Shown: positions 12,604-22,547, counted from the stretch's first letter. The stretch: 64,000 nt of DNA from Monoplex corrugatus (GCA_030674185.1 JAPXFY010000026.1:52994246-53058245), one strand, 5' to 3'. Notes: generated by a model from the sequence alone, not told the origin. Translations and numbers: made by a program.

Positions 12604-13375
12604 TCCCCTGTGGGATGCTGGGTGCTCTTTTAGTGTTCTTTTAGTGTGAATAATATCCCTATCTTCTGGAAATTCTGCCCCGCGGCCCCCAGTAGCTCAA
12701 TTGGTTTGGGCGTCAGATTCACATGCTAATGGTTGTGGGTTCAAATCTGGGGTGGGCTACATTAAAACTGGCCTTCTCACTGTCCCATCATAACACCATT
12801 GTTGTTCTGGTGGAGTCAGTATAGGATTAGATGGATTCCCCCTTCCCCAACTTCTCTGGGATGATATTCCCGTCGGCCTTATCACCTGAAGTGGGTGCCG
12901 ACGTAAAAACTGAACCAAGTCAATCAGTCAGTGGAAATTCTGTGCTAGAAATTTCCTCTTTTCTGTCACTCTCTTTGTTTCTGCCTTGTACCTTTGCTTT
13001 CTGTCATTTCTTCCTGTCATTTTCTGCATTGCTGGTCCATTCACCTGAATGTGTTTGATAAAGTCTTGTGCACTTTCTTTTGGGATTGATAATTGGGTAC
13101 ATGTATTAAGTGCTCTTTTGGCTCGAGGGAAGTGAGATATGCAAAAGCAATTTTAGATTAGATATATGTATATATATTAGAGTTCTTAGTTGCGTTTAAA
13201 TTTGTTTTGAGGTATCTCCTTAGATTATGTGCGCAAATGCATTGATATGTGTACTTACTTTTCTTTTCCTTTTTTTTTTCCTGTTGAAGTATTGTGTATG
13301 TTTTGAAATGGCTATAGCCCTGATATGGCTCTACACAGTTGGCTGGGCTTTTAAACTACAATGACAATAACAATT
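12604..13375 (+). mobile_element. R1 retroposon copy, split by a SINE
   Basis: R1 head 'cccctgtgggatgctgg' at 12604-12677 resumes at 12943 and runs to the tail 'acaatgacaataacaa' near 13375. The interruption is the tRNA-SINE at 12678-12931. The 3' part carries the R1 hallmark 'agccctgatatggctctac'. Confidence 0.85.
12678..12931 (+). mobile_element. tRNA-derived SINE, complete, 254 bp
   Basis: The tRNA-like head contains an RNA polymerase III box A (TAGCTCAATTGG, 12693-12704) and box B (GGTTCAAATC, 12738-12747). A conserved body follows ('actggccttctcac' to 'gacgtaaaaactgaacca'). It is flanked by an 11-bp duplication TGGAAATTCTG (12667-12677 and 12932-12942), the expected product of LINE-type target-primed integration. 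The same family occurs at 22559-25468. It is not a functional tRNA: the cloverleaf is incomplete and extra body sequence is attached. Confidence 0.9.
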
Positions 13376-13540
13376 ACTGAAGCCAGTTGGGCTAAGATAT
13401 CCCACAGTAAATTTTTATGGACTGATGGCAGTTGGAGCAATGTGGATAGTTTTGAACATTTTGCTGCTTTGACTGGTAGCATATACACTGTGGTTTGCTC
13501 TGCCTAGAACACACATTGAGAAAGAGTAGTACTGTAATGG

Positions 13541-15212
13541 TGGAACAAAATGTTATGTTACAAACTGAAATGATGTAACAATAAGTCATGTTACAAACAG
13601 GAATGATGTAACAATAAGTTACGTTACAAATGGGAATGATGTAACAATAAGTTACGTTACAAATGGGAATGATGTAACAATATGTTAGATTACAAACAGG
13701 AATGATGTAACAATAAGTTACGTTACAAATGGGAATGCTTAACAGTATGTTATGTTACAAACTGGAATGATGTAACAATAAGTTACGTTACAAATGGGAA
13801 TGATGTAACAATATGTTAGATTACAAACAGGAATGATGTAACAATAAGTTACGTTACAAACTGGAATGATTAACAGTATGTTATGTTACAAACTGGAATG
13901 ATGTAACAATAAGTTATGTTACAAACTGGAATGATTAACAGTATGTTATGTTACAAACTGGAATGATGTAACAATAAGTTACGTTACAAACTGGAATGAT
14001 TAACAGTATGTTATGTTACAAACTGGAATGATTAACAGTATGTTATGTTACAAACTGGAATGATGTAACAATAAGTTACGTTACAAACTGGAATGATTAA
14101 CAGTATGTTATGTTACAAACTGGAATGATTAACAGTATGTTATGTTACAAACTGGAATGATGTAACAATAAGTTATGTTACAAACGGGAATGATTAACAG
14201 TATGTTATGTTACAAACTGGAATGATTAACAGTATGTTATGTTACAAACTGGAATGATTAACAGTATGTTATGTTACAAACTGGAATGATGTAACAATAA
14301 GTTACGTTACAAACTGGAATGATTAACAGTATGTTATGTTACAAACTGGAATGATTAACAGTATGTTATGTTACAAACTGGAATGATTAACAGTATGTTA
14401 TGTTACAAACTGGAATGATGTAACAATAAGTTACGTTACAAACGGGAATGATTAACAGTATGTTATGTTACAAACTGGAATGATTAACAGTATGTTATGT
14501 TACAAACTGGAATGATTAACAGTATGTTATGTTACAAACTGGAATGATGTAACAATAAGTTACGTTACAAACTGGAATGATTAACAGTATGTTATGTTAC
14601 AAACTGGAATGATTAACAGTATGTTATGTTACAAACTGGAATGATTAACAGTATGTTATGTTACAAACTGGAATGATGTAACAATAAGTTATGTTACAAA
14701 CGGGAATGATTAACAGTATGTTATGTTACAAACTGGAATGATGTAACATAAGTTATGTTACAAACTGGAATGATGTAACAATAAGTTGTGTTACAAACTG
14801 GAATGATGTAACAATAAGTTATGTTACAAACGGGAATGATTAACAATGTTATGCTACAAACTGGAATGATGTAACGATAAGTTATGTTACAAACTGGAAT
14901 GATGTAACAATAAGTTGTGTTACAAACTGGAATGATGTAACGATAAGTTATGTTACAAACGGGAATGATTAACAATAAGTTATGGTACAAACTGGAATGA
15001 TGTAACAATAAGTTGTGTTACAAACTGGAATGATGTAACAATAAGTTGTGTTACAAACTGGAATGATGTAAGAATATGTTATGCTACAAACAGGAATGAT
15101 TAACAATGTTATGCTACAAACGGGAATGATTAACAATGTTATGCTACAAACGGGAATGATGTAACAATGTTATATTACAAACTGGAATGGTGGAACAGTG
15201 TCATGTTACAAA
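13541..15212. repeat. 1.67-kb satellite with two unit types
   Basis: About 50 units of 32-33 bp around 'gttacaaactggaatgat'. Type A ends 'gtaacaataagttacgtt' and type B ends 'taacagtatgttatgtt'. From about 13970 to 14740 the types occur in runs of ABB then ABBB, a higher-order pattern. Both ends carry 'aatggtggaaca' variants. Confidence 0.95.
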
Positions 15213-15448
15213 CATATTTGGAATATAACGAGATATATGGAATTAAATAATTTAATAGCATTTCAGAAGTATGTTTTGGAATATAATTACAAAGGAAGTT
15301 TTTTAAACAATATATACTTTATTATGTAGTATGTCAAAAACATGTTGCAAATATGTATATAAAAGATGGAATATAAAAGGTGGTATAAACGATGAATCAT
15401 AAAACTTGATATTTTATGTCCTGAACATGGTGGAGAATAAATTTGTAA
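15213..15448. other. Short AT-rich spacer
   Basis: No recognisable feature. Confidence 0.5.
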
Positions 15449-15621
15449 TTAACCCTTTGATTCTTGCACCCTATCCACCAACTGCAAATACTTAACCCTT
15501 TGACTTCCCCACCCTATCCACCAGGATAGGGTGAGGGATTCAAATGGTTAAGTTTTTGCTTTGCTAGTATGGTTGACAATGCAGGATGCTGGTGCACAGT
15601 GTGCGGGAGTCAAAGGGTTAA
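15449..15621 (-). repeat. R2 foldback element
   Basis: TTAA at 15449-15452 and 15618-15621. The left outer arm is short ('ccaactgcaaatac') and the right is long, giving reverse orientation. The inner palindrome has lost its central GCTTCCTGCAGG part. Confidence 0.85.
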
Positions 15622-15722
15622 TACAATTTTTCATGTGGAGGTATAAAACCAAATCAATTTCAATATCAGTATAGTGTTGGTGAAAATGAAATTTTTTGTT
15701 GTAGAAAATGTCATGTCAAATG

Positions 15723-15766
15723 AGTGTGTGTGTGTGTGCGTGTATGTTGTAGGTGTATGTGTGTGT

Positions 15767-15806
<40 letters not shown>
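15723..15806. repeat. (GT)n microsatellite
   Basis: Interrupted GT run. Confidence 0.9.
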
Positions 15807-15807
<1 letters not shown>

Positions 15808-15967
15808 AATGCATGTGAGAGTATGTGCATGTGAACTAATGTATGCATGCCTATAGATTCATGTATGTGAATGGTGCATGTTCATCCAAAATATGTTTTT
15901 GTGCATGATGTTTGAAATCATCTCCACATTTGATTGCAGTGATGGCATCTTCCTCCTAACATATATT

Positions 15968-15969
<2 letters not shown>

Positions 15970-16050
<81 letters not shown>

Positions 16051-16063
16051 CACACAACTCACA

Positions 16064-16128
<65 letters not shown>

Positions 16129-16171
16129 CACACAACACACACACAACACACACACACACACAAACTCTCAC
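15970..16171. repeat. (CA)n microsatellite
   Basis: About 200 bp of CA, with CCCCACACAACT and ACACAACAC interruptions. Frames on both strands (poly-His/Thr and poly-Val/Cys) are artefacts. Confidence 0.95.
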
Positions 16172-16229
16172 ACACCCCTTTCCTTGTTCCCATCGCTCAC
16201 TGCATTACATCATATTCAGTTTAAGCATG

Positions 16230-16480
16230 TTTTATTGATGGACCTGTAGCTAACCATATTTTCAACAGTATACGTAATGGACTGAACAATTTTCAGTGGA
16301 CATTTCAGCAAGGACTTATGACCTATTTTCAGTTTGGGACACAAGCCAGCCAAGTATGAAGGAACGTCCAGCGCAGCTCGCCTTGGTCTCTTCTGTGGCT
16401 CCGAAGGACGGAACAGTATATCTAGCATCCCTGATACCATAGCAGCTTCCATTGGTCCACTGGTGAATGCCGGAATGGGT
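16230..16480. other. Coding-like segment, open on both strands
   Basis: Unusually balanced composition between two microsatellites. On the minus strand a frame reads from AFTSGPMEAAMVSGMLDILF through ALDVPSYLAGLCPKLKIG to a stop near 16216. On the plus strand a frame after a plausible acceptor (ttttcag at about 16330) reads GHKPAKYEGTSSAARLGLF and continues into the GT tract. I recognise neither. It may be an exon or a fragment of a repetitive protein-coding element. Confidence 0.3.
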
Positions 16481-16612
16481 CGTGTGTGTGTGTGTGTGTG
16501 TGTGTTCGTGTGTGTATGTACGCGTGCTGTATGTGTGTGTATTTGTGTGTGTGTGTGTATGTATGTGAGCGTGGTGTGTGTGTGTGTTTGCGTGTGTGTA
16601 GCTGTGTCTGTT
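16481..16612. repeat. (GT)n microsatellite
   Basis: Interrupted GT run with GTAT and GCGT variants. Confidence 0.9.
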
Positions 16613-16762
16613 AGTTGAATTTGTGGGTGTGGATATATTCTTAACAGCAAACAATAAAATCCAGTATGAAGTCAGTTCTGGCTTCGGCATAATGTGGTAA
16701 TGCATGGACTGGCAGGTCAGTTTCAGTTTTAATTATGCTGAATAAGCCACAGCCCTCAGATA

Positions 16763-17311
16763 CCCCTGTGGGGATGCCAGGGGCTCTTTTAGTATAAGTA
16801 GTATCCCCACCTTCTGGAAATTCTGTGCTAGAAATTTCCTCTTTTGTGTCACTCTCTTTGTTTGTGCATTGCTTCTTTGCTTTTTGTCATTTCTTTCTGT
16901 CACTTTCTACCTTGCTGGTCCATTCACCTGTATGTGTTTTATAAAGTCTTAATACTTTCTCTTAGGATTGATAATTGGGTACATGTATCAAATGTATTTT
17001 TGGCACTAGGAAATGAGATACGCAAAAGCAATTTTAGGTAATTTAAGCCCATTTTAATATATGCTTGAGTATCCTTAGTTATGTTAACTTTGTATTCAGG
17101 TATTGTTTTTAAATCCCCTGTGTGATAAATCGGACGGAGTGGTCAACACCAGGGGCATCTCCTTAGATTATGTGTGTGAATACATTGATATGTGTACTTA
17201 ATTTTCTTTTCCTTTTTTCCTGTTGAAGTATTGTGTATGTATTGAAATGGTTATAGCCCTGATATGGCTCTATGCAGTCAGTTGGGCTTTAAACAAAAAT
17301 AACAAAAAAAC
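16763..17311 (+). mobile_element. R1 retroposon copy
   Basis: Complete copy from 'cccctgtggggatgccag' to the A-rich tail 'aaacaaaaataac'. It contains the internal landmarks 'tgtgctagaaatttcctc', 'gctggtccattcacctg' and 'ccctgatatggctctatg'. Confidence 0.88.
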
Positions 17312-17563
17312 AGTTTATCTTTCCCTGTGCTGAACAGGGTCAGATACCCATTCAGAGCTGAGTGGACTTGATGCCGCACGCACACTTTTTTAAAAAAAAA
17401 AGAGATTTATACCCTTGCAAATGCATGCAGTCAGCTTGGAGCTTTGGATCTCTGCGTTCACATCAGACCGCTAAGATCATGTAAACCTATGCACAAATCT
17501 TGTATGCTGTCAGGGCCATGTGGTTATGCCTGACTTACAGGTTCTGTGCTTTTTGAACATAAT
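17312..17563. other. Probable fragment of another dispersed repeat
   Basis: 'agatacccattcagagctg' followed by 'agtggacttgatgcc' looks like dispersed repeats common in animal genomes, but no second copy is present in this window. This is inference only. Confidence 0.25.
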
Positions 17564-17575
17564 ACTTCAGTCTGT

Positions 17576-17862
17576 AGCAAAGCCAGAACAAGATTGAGGC
17601 AGCGGAGATGTGGTTTCTAAGAAGAATGTTGAGAGTTCCATGGACAGCAAAGAAAACAAACAAGACAGCGCCTGGTCACAACAGGAAAGCTGGAGGGAAA
17701 GAGAGCACCAGGTAGACCCAGGGAAAAAACATTGGACGGACTTGCAGGATGGCTGAAGACCAAGAGGGTGGAAGATGTGCTTGTGGCAACAAGGGACAGA
17801 TGCATGTGGAGGGCCATGATCACCAATGCCATGTGGCGGGGCACATGATGATGATGATGATG
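17576..17862 (+). mobile_element. LINE 3' end, 5'-truncated, with target duplication
   Basis: Matches the 3' part of the LINE at 59726-60245: 'agattgaggcag', 'tgtggtttctaagaagaatg' and 'gtcacaacaggaaagctgg', ending in an (ATG)n tail. It is flanked by the 12-bp duplication ACTTCAGTCTGT (17564-17575 and 17863-17874). Relative to the 59.9-kb copy it lacks about 95 bp after 'aagaaaacaaac'. The reverse-transcriptase tail it encodes is dead. Confidence 0.88.
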
Positions 17863-17987
17863 ACTTCAGTCTGTCAGCGGTCAGAAACATTTTAGTGAAC
17901 ACAAGGACAGACACTGAGACAGTGACAATGTTGTGTGCTGGGACAGCTTCACACAGTTTCTAATGCAGTATAGAATGAAAGTATTAA

Positions 17988-18442
17988 CCTCTTCAGTGCC
18001 ACGGACGCATAAATACGTTATGATAATGTGCATCTCATTTACCAAGGACATATATGTATGTTCACATCACAAGAATTTTCCTACCTCCATTTTTAACCCT
18101 TTGACTCCCACCCCCTGTCCACCAGCATCCTGCATTGTCAACCATGCTAGCATGCAGGAAGACGGTGGATAGGGTGAGGGAGTCAAAGGGTTAAGTTTTT
18201 GCAATTGGTGGATAGGGTGCAGGAGTCAAAGTGTTAAGCTGGAGAATCCCAGTTCACATGAAACAGAACGCTCTGTCCATCTACATGAATTATGCATGCG
18301 GTCAGCAGCCAATCACACTTTGCTACGGTCACTGCACTGCAGCGTTTGTAACTACCACCTCAGAAATGTTAACCTTTCTTGAACATTGGCTGACAGTGCT
18401 TTGACAGACAGCATGTTGCCACTGTACTTGGCACTGAAGGGG
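17988..18442. mobile_element. PB3: piggyBac-type MITE with nested R2
   Basis: The left end CCTCTTCAGTGCCA follows TTAA (17984-17987). The right end, reverse-complemented, is CCCCTTCAGTGCCA and is followed by TTGA (18443-18446), a one-base decay of TTAA. The termini therefore match at 13 of 14 positions. No transposase is present. An R2 copy lies inside. The element ends about 150 bp before the RalGEF exon at 18589. Confidence 0.75.
18093..18237 (+). repeat. R2 foldback element inside PB3
   Basis: TTAA at 18093-18096 and 18234-18237. The left outer arm is long ('gcattgtcaaccatgctagc') and the right arm short, giving forward orientation. Most of the left inner arm is deleted. Confidence 0.85.
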
Positions 18443-18588
18443 TTGATACAGTATGTAAACGTATTGCTGTCTTTAAATTTGGAATATCCAGGAAAAGATT
18501 GTTTTTGTCATTATAACTTAATCTGTATCATTGAAATTATTATTGTTATTAACCATCTTTTTTCTATTTTGTCTTCTTTGTTCCAAAG

Positions 18589-18741
18589 ATGTCGCACTCT
18601 TCCTCCACGTCTTCTGTGCTCTCATCAGACAGCGACACGCAGTCCGCATTCCGGACATCCGACACCTGTGTCATCCGCGTCAGTCTGCACAACTCTGAAG
18701 ACTCGTCTGAAGTCAAGACACACGTGTATAAGAGTATTATG
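18589..18741 (+). CDS. RalGDS/RGL-type RalGEF, start of RA domain exon
   Basis: This 51-codon exon follows a pyrimidine-rich acceptor (gttccaaag) and ends at donor gtcagt. It encodes a Ser/Thr-rich linker (SHSSSTSSVLSSDSD) and then TCVIRVSL and HVYKSIM, the first two strands of a RalGDS-family Ras-association domain. In this family the Arg of IRVSL and the Lys of YKSI contact Ras-type GTPases. The protein would act as a Ras effector that loads Ral GTPase with GTP at membranes. The exon begins with ATG but is read as internal, because the family carries a REM/RasGEF region upstream; that region is not visible here. Phase is 0 at both ends. Confidence 0.85.
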
Positions 18742-19245
18742 GTCAGTGGATTGAAGAGAAGAGGAAGAGAGAAAGAGAATGTCTGTGGGGGGTTGTTTGG
18801 GTCAGTGTTTGAATTTGTATGCAGGTAAACACTACTGTTGATAAAGTCATAAAGGTGAGGTGATAGAGACATCAACTTTTCTCAGGGTCAGCATCACAAT
18901 GGTGCCATCTACTCTCTGACTGTTTTACTTTCGGCATATAAAGAGGAACAGAATTTGGGGGGTACTAGTGCAGTCTTCCAGGTACTTGGCAACCATGCTC
19001 AAAATTGTGCTTAATCTCCGTTTTTGGGCTGAGTGGTCAAATGCTGTACTTGTCTCCCTGCTTCAGCTTCTGTCATCATAATGGAGACGGTTGTTACCAG
19101 TGTGAAAAAGTGATGTCCGAAAACTTTTCATATGAATATTTGTTTACATAGTGCTTAACTACTTTTGAAATGTTGAAAGCTATCAGAGTGACCGGTTATT
19201 AACAAACCAATTCTTATGACTTACCATCTGGAGCTGGAACTGTGT

Positions 19246-19675
19246 GTCATCATCATCATCATCATCATCATGTGTCCTGCCGCCTGGCTTTGGGTATCAT
19301 GGCCCTCTGTACGAATCTGTCTTTTGTCACTGCAGTTACATCTCCCACCTTCTCTGTCCTTAGCCACTCTGCAAGTCCATCCAGTATTTTCTTCCTGGGT
19401 CAGCCTGGTACTCTCTTTTCCTCCAGCTTTCCTGTTGTGACTAGGTGCTCTAATTTCTCTTGCCTCATAAAGTGTCCTAAATGTTGCTCATCTTTTCCTA
19501 ATCTTCTTCATTAATGTTCTTCTCGAGTCTGGCTCCTTCAAGACTGTCTTGTTTGTTTTCTGTGCTGTCCATGGAACTCTCAACATTCTTCTTAGAAACC
19601 ACATTTCATTATTTCATTTGCCTCAGTCTTGTTCTGACTTTGTGTGTTGACTGAACATGCTTCACACCTGTGTGC
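19246..19675 (-). mobile_element. LINE 3' end, minus strand
   Basis: Starts with a (CAT)n tail and, read on the minus strand, matches the LINE copies at 17.6 and 59.9 kb, up to a degenerate 'LYGCEAW' motif region near 19670. It is frameshifted and interrupted. No clear target duplication was found. Open frames on the plus strand across it are antisense artefacts. Confidence 0.8.
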
Positions 19676-19835
19676 GTATAGCCAGAAACCTCATATTGTT
19701 CTGTTTGGCTCTGTAAGTAAATTGTTGATAACCTGATTCACATGTACTGTTCACATGTGCATATATTGGATATTGCTGTTTGAAAACATGTGGCAGATTG
19801 GAACAATATTTTCATTGAGTGCGCAGATGCACGTG

Positions 19836-19925
19836 GTGTGTGTGTGTGTGTGTGTGTGTGCGTGCGTGCTGCGTGCGTGCGTGCGCTGCGTTTTCACTCT
19901 TTGATGTAACGTGTGATATTAGAAG

Positions 19926-19976
<51 letters not shown>

Positions 19977-20039
19977 TGTGTGTGTGTGTGCTGTGGTGTG
20001 AGTGTGTGTTGTGTGTGTGTGTGTTGTGTGGTGTGTGTG

Positions 20040-20074
<35 letters not shown>

Positions 20075-20172
20075 GTGTTGTGTGTGTGTGTGTGTGTTGT
20101 GTGTGTGTGTTGTGTGTGTGTGTGTGTGTGTGTGTGTTGTGTGTGTGTATGTGTGTGTGTGTGCGTGCGCTC
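19836..20172. repeat. (GT)n microsatellite
   Basis: About 330 bp of GT with TGTTGTG and GCGTGCGT variants, inside the RalGEF intron. Poly-Val/Cys and poly-His/Thr frames here are artefacts. Confidence 0.95.
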
Positions 20173-20256
20173 GCACACGCATGCGTGCGGACAGTAAGTA
20201 GTTTTATGATAGTGTGTTCATTATCTGCATAGGTCTTAGCACCAATCTGTATAGAT

Positions 20257-20435
20257 AAAAGTACATTTTATTTATGTATTCATTCAGCTATATATGTTTA
20301 TTGATTTATGTATTCATTCAGCTATATATGTTTATTGATTTATGTATTCATTCAGCTATATATGTTTATTGATTTATGTATTCATTCAGCTATATATGTT
20401 TATCGATTTATGTATTCATTCATTTGTTTGTTTAA
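20257..20435. repeat. Minisatellite, 34-bp unit x5
   Basis: 'tttatgtattcattcagct' + 'atatatgtttattga' repeated about five times with few changes. The last unit degenerates at 'cattcatttgtttg'. Confidence 0.93.
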
Positions 20436-20536
20436 ATCATCAGTTGACTTGTACCTATTTTCCTCATGTGTTGTGTCTTTCCACCCAATGCAGTTATTCA
20501 ACCAATGCACTCATTCAGTTGGTCTTTTCTGCTTTG

Positions 20537-20590
20537 TTGAGCAACACAGACCACACACAGTGATACAGAAGGTGTTGCTGTGTGTAGGTA
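20537..20590 (+). pseudogene. Decayed RalGEF RA-exon copy 1
   Basis: 'ttgagcaacacagaccac' aligns with the start of the functional exon at 20851 (LSNTDHT versus LNNTDHT). The match continues through 'gatacagaaggtgttg' with a small deletion that brings a TGA into frame. The preceding bases are pyrimidine-rich but lack AG at the junction, so it cannot be spliced as the real exon is. Confidence 0.75.
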
Positions 20591-20680
20591 TGCTTGTGTG
20601 ACTGTTGTTATGTTATGATTTATCTGTTTATTTGATCGTATATGTAATAATTTATTTATTAGTATTCCACTCTATTATTG

Positions 20681-20760
20681 CACAGTTGAACAACATAAAC
20701 CACACAAGCACAGAGATAGAAAAGGTGTTTAAGAAATATAGTGTGTGTGTAGCTATACTT
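20681..20760 (+). pseudogene. Decayed RalGEF RA-exon copy 2
   Basis: An acceptor-like 'attattgcacag' precedes a frame reading LNNINHTSTEIEKVFKKYSV, clearly homologous to LNNTDHTNTVVEKVLEKYSV of the real exon. After YSV the similarity stops and the gtaagt donor is absent. Intronic bases between copies are also similar, so exon plus flank was duplicated in tandem (spacings 149 and 165 bp). Confidence 0.8.
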
Positions 20761-20850
20761 GTGTGGCTATTGTAATTTTAGTATTTATTTATCTATATAT
20801 TGTATGATTTAATTGTGTAGTTAATGTCATTCCCCTTTTGTGTTGCACAG

Positions 20851-20959
20851 TTGAACAACACGGATCACACAAACACAGTGGTAGAGAAGGTGCTGGAGAA
20901 GTACAGTGTGGAGGACAAACCTGAAAGCTATTGCCTGTTGCAAATCTTGCCTGATGGAG
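20851..20959 (+). CDS. RalGDS/RGL-type RalGEF, middle RA domain exon
   Basis: Acceptor tgttgcacag, donor gtaagt, 36 codons plus one base (phase 1). It encodes LNNTDHTNTVVEKVLEKYSV followed by EDKPESYCLLQILPDG, the helix and central strands of the RA domain. It matches the RalGDS-family pattern of a helix with '...KHNLE', then 'PEDYELLQI'. It joins the previous exon in frame (SIM-LNN). The third basic position used by this family for Ras contact is retained (EKYSV). An R1 retroposon starts 18 bp after the donor. Confidence 0.9.
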
Positions 20960-20977
20960 GTAAGTACATGGGGCAGT

Positions 20978-22312
20978 TCCCCCCATGGGGATGCCAGGGA
21001 CTCTTTCAGTATGAATAGTCAAGGCTCCCAATTTTCCGATATTTCTTGGAAGTCCGAGAAAATCCACAGGCTGCTTCTGAGGGGGAAAAAAGTGCTTTCC
21101 AAGAAAACAAAAAAGTTTGACTGACAATTTTTTTCTTCTGTGAAACAGATCTCTAGTAGCAGACAATGAAACTTCGGGAAGGGGATAAGTCACTTCCGGT
21201 GGTTTTTTGTTTGTCAGGCGCGGCTTGCCATCAGAACCGATTGCAAAACTTTTGAAGACTGTGACCATGTCTCGAGCCAGTATTCTGGAGAGAGGGTCTA
21301 CCGCAGCGAAAACGTTTGACAAAGACAGCAAAAATGAGTGGTGTTGGGAATGGATTTCACAAAAAAATTGATGTCATGGAAAAAAGCACATGGCTTTCAA
21401 AAATAGCAGAGACTGGCATAGCCTACTGTGTCTTGTGCCAGAATGAAGTTAATTAAAATAGCTATAGTTGAGCAGGTATCCACGAACTTTCAGACCATTT
21501 CAAGTCAAAGAAGCACCAGATGAGGTAGAAAACTGTGAAAAACACTGAAGCTGTTCAGTCTAGGTTGTTGTTTAATGTTTGTTGGAGCATACAGTAGAAA
21601 AATACCAAATTATTTTTCTTGAAATCTGACACCAGTGTGTTTAAATTATTTGCTTCAGTACAAAGGATCATAAACAAGCCCAAAGTTGTGCCAGATAGTG
21701 TCAGATTGCACTCTTTTGCATCAGTATTCAGAAATATTTTCTGGGGGAGCATACCCCTGGGCCCCCCCTAGATTTTCAGAGATTTTTTTTCATTTGGCAT
21801 TTGGAGGCCTGAATAGTATCCCCACCTTTTAGAAATTCTGTTCTAGAAATTTCCTTTTTCTGTCACTCTCTTTATTTCTGCCTTGTTCCTTTGCTTTCTG
21901 TCATTTCTTCCTATCATTTTATGCATTGCTGGTCCATTCACCTGTATGTGTTTGATAAAGTCTTATGTACTTTCTCTTAGGACCGATTATTGGGTACATG
22001 TATTAAGTGCATTTTTGGCTCTAGGGAAGTGAAATATGAGGAAGCAATTTTTGGTAATTTAGACCCGTTTTTATATGCTTTAGTGTCCTTAGTTATGTTT
22101 GAATTTGTATTCAGGTATGTTTTTTAAATCTCTTGTGTGATCAGTTGGATGGAGTGGTCAATGCCAGGGACATCTCCTTAGATTATGTGCGCGAATGCAT
22201 TGATATGTGTACTTGATTTTCTTTTCCTTTTGTTGAAGTATTGTGTATGTTTTGAAACAGTTATAGCCCTGATGGCTCTACTTAATCAGCTGTTCTTTAA
22301 ACAAAAATGACA
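20978..22312 (+). mobile_element. R1 retroposon copy split by hAT relic
   Basis: R1 head at 20978-21019, interrupted, then resuming at 21818 ('atccccaccttttagaaat') to the tail near 22312. It lies in the RalGEF intron just after the middle RA exon. Confidence 0.85.
21020..21809 (+). mobile_element. hAT-type relic with broken BED-finger transposase
   Basis: Inserted in R1 with an 8-bp duplication TGAATAGT (21012-21019 and 21810-21817), the length typical of hAT elements. Inside (21330-21545), a plus-strand frame with stops and shifts retains W..K...., AYCVLCQNE and HELSDHFKSKKHQ, the C-x2-C ... H-x-K-K-H layout of a BED zinc finger. The right part holds a 'gggggagcatacccctggg' motif. Termini are only loosely inverted (CAAGGCTCCCAA and GGCCTCCAAA). 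Confidence 0.7.
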
Positions 22313-22329
22313 ATAATGATAAAGGATAT

Positions 22330-22547
22330 GGCAATTGAGGGCATGCAGGCTCATAATGTTACAGGCACACAGACTTGCAGTCATAGTCATGCGTATTTAC
22401 AGGCATACAGACATGTAGAGAGGCCCACAGACATACAGACATGTAGAGAGGCCCACAGGCATACAGATACCTCACAGGCATGCAAAGTTGCAGGCTTTGT
22501 GGCTCACAAGCCTGCAGATTGGCAGGCATATAAGCTTTCAGGCATAT
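22330..22547. repeat. Degenerate minisatellite around 'caggcatacagac'
   Basis: Irregular repeats of 'caggcatacagacatgtag' and 'gcaggcatataagct'. The same phrase resumes at 25480-25640 beyond the SINE/PB1 insertion, showing that the array predates both. Confidence 0.8.

Larger units (their letters stand above)
18742..20850 (+). other. RalGEF intron (2.1 kb)
   Basis: Bounded by gtcagt and tgttgcacag. It holds a minus-strand LINE 3' end, a long GT microsatellite, a 34-bp minisatellite and two decayed copies of the next exon. The rest (18742-19240) shows nothing recognisable. Confidence 0.8.

Noticed and set aside
15956..16171. Poly-His/Thr, poly-Val/Cys and poly-Ser/Leu open frames (also at 2.2, 19.9, 25.6, 35.5, 42.3, 50.1, 56.2 and 59.2 kb)
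   Set aside because: They are translations of CA, GT and CT microsatellites.
17567..17914. Minus-strand open frame of 115 codons
   Set aside because: It is antisense to the LINE 3' end.
20789..21331. Minus-strand 180-codon open frame
   Set aside because: It runs antisense through a real RalGEF exon, an R1 head and a hAT relic, which makes a single gene implausible.
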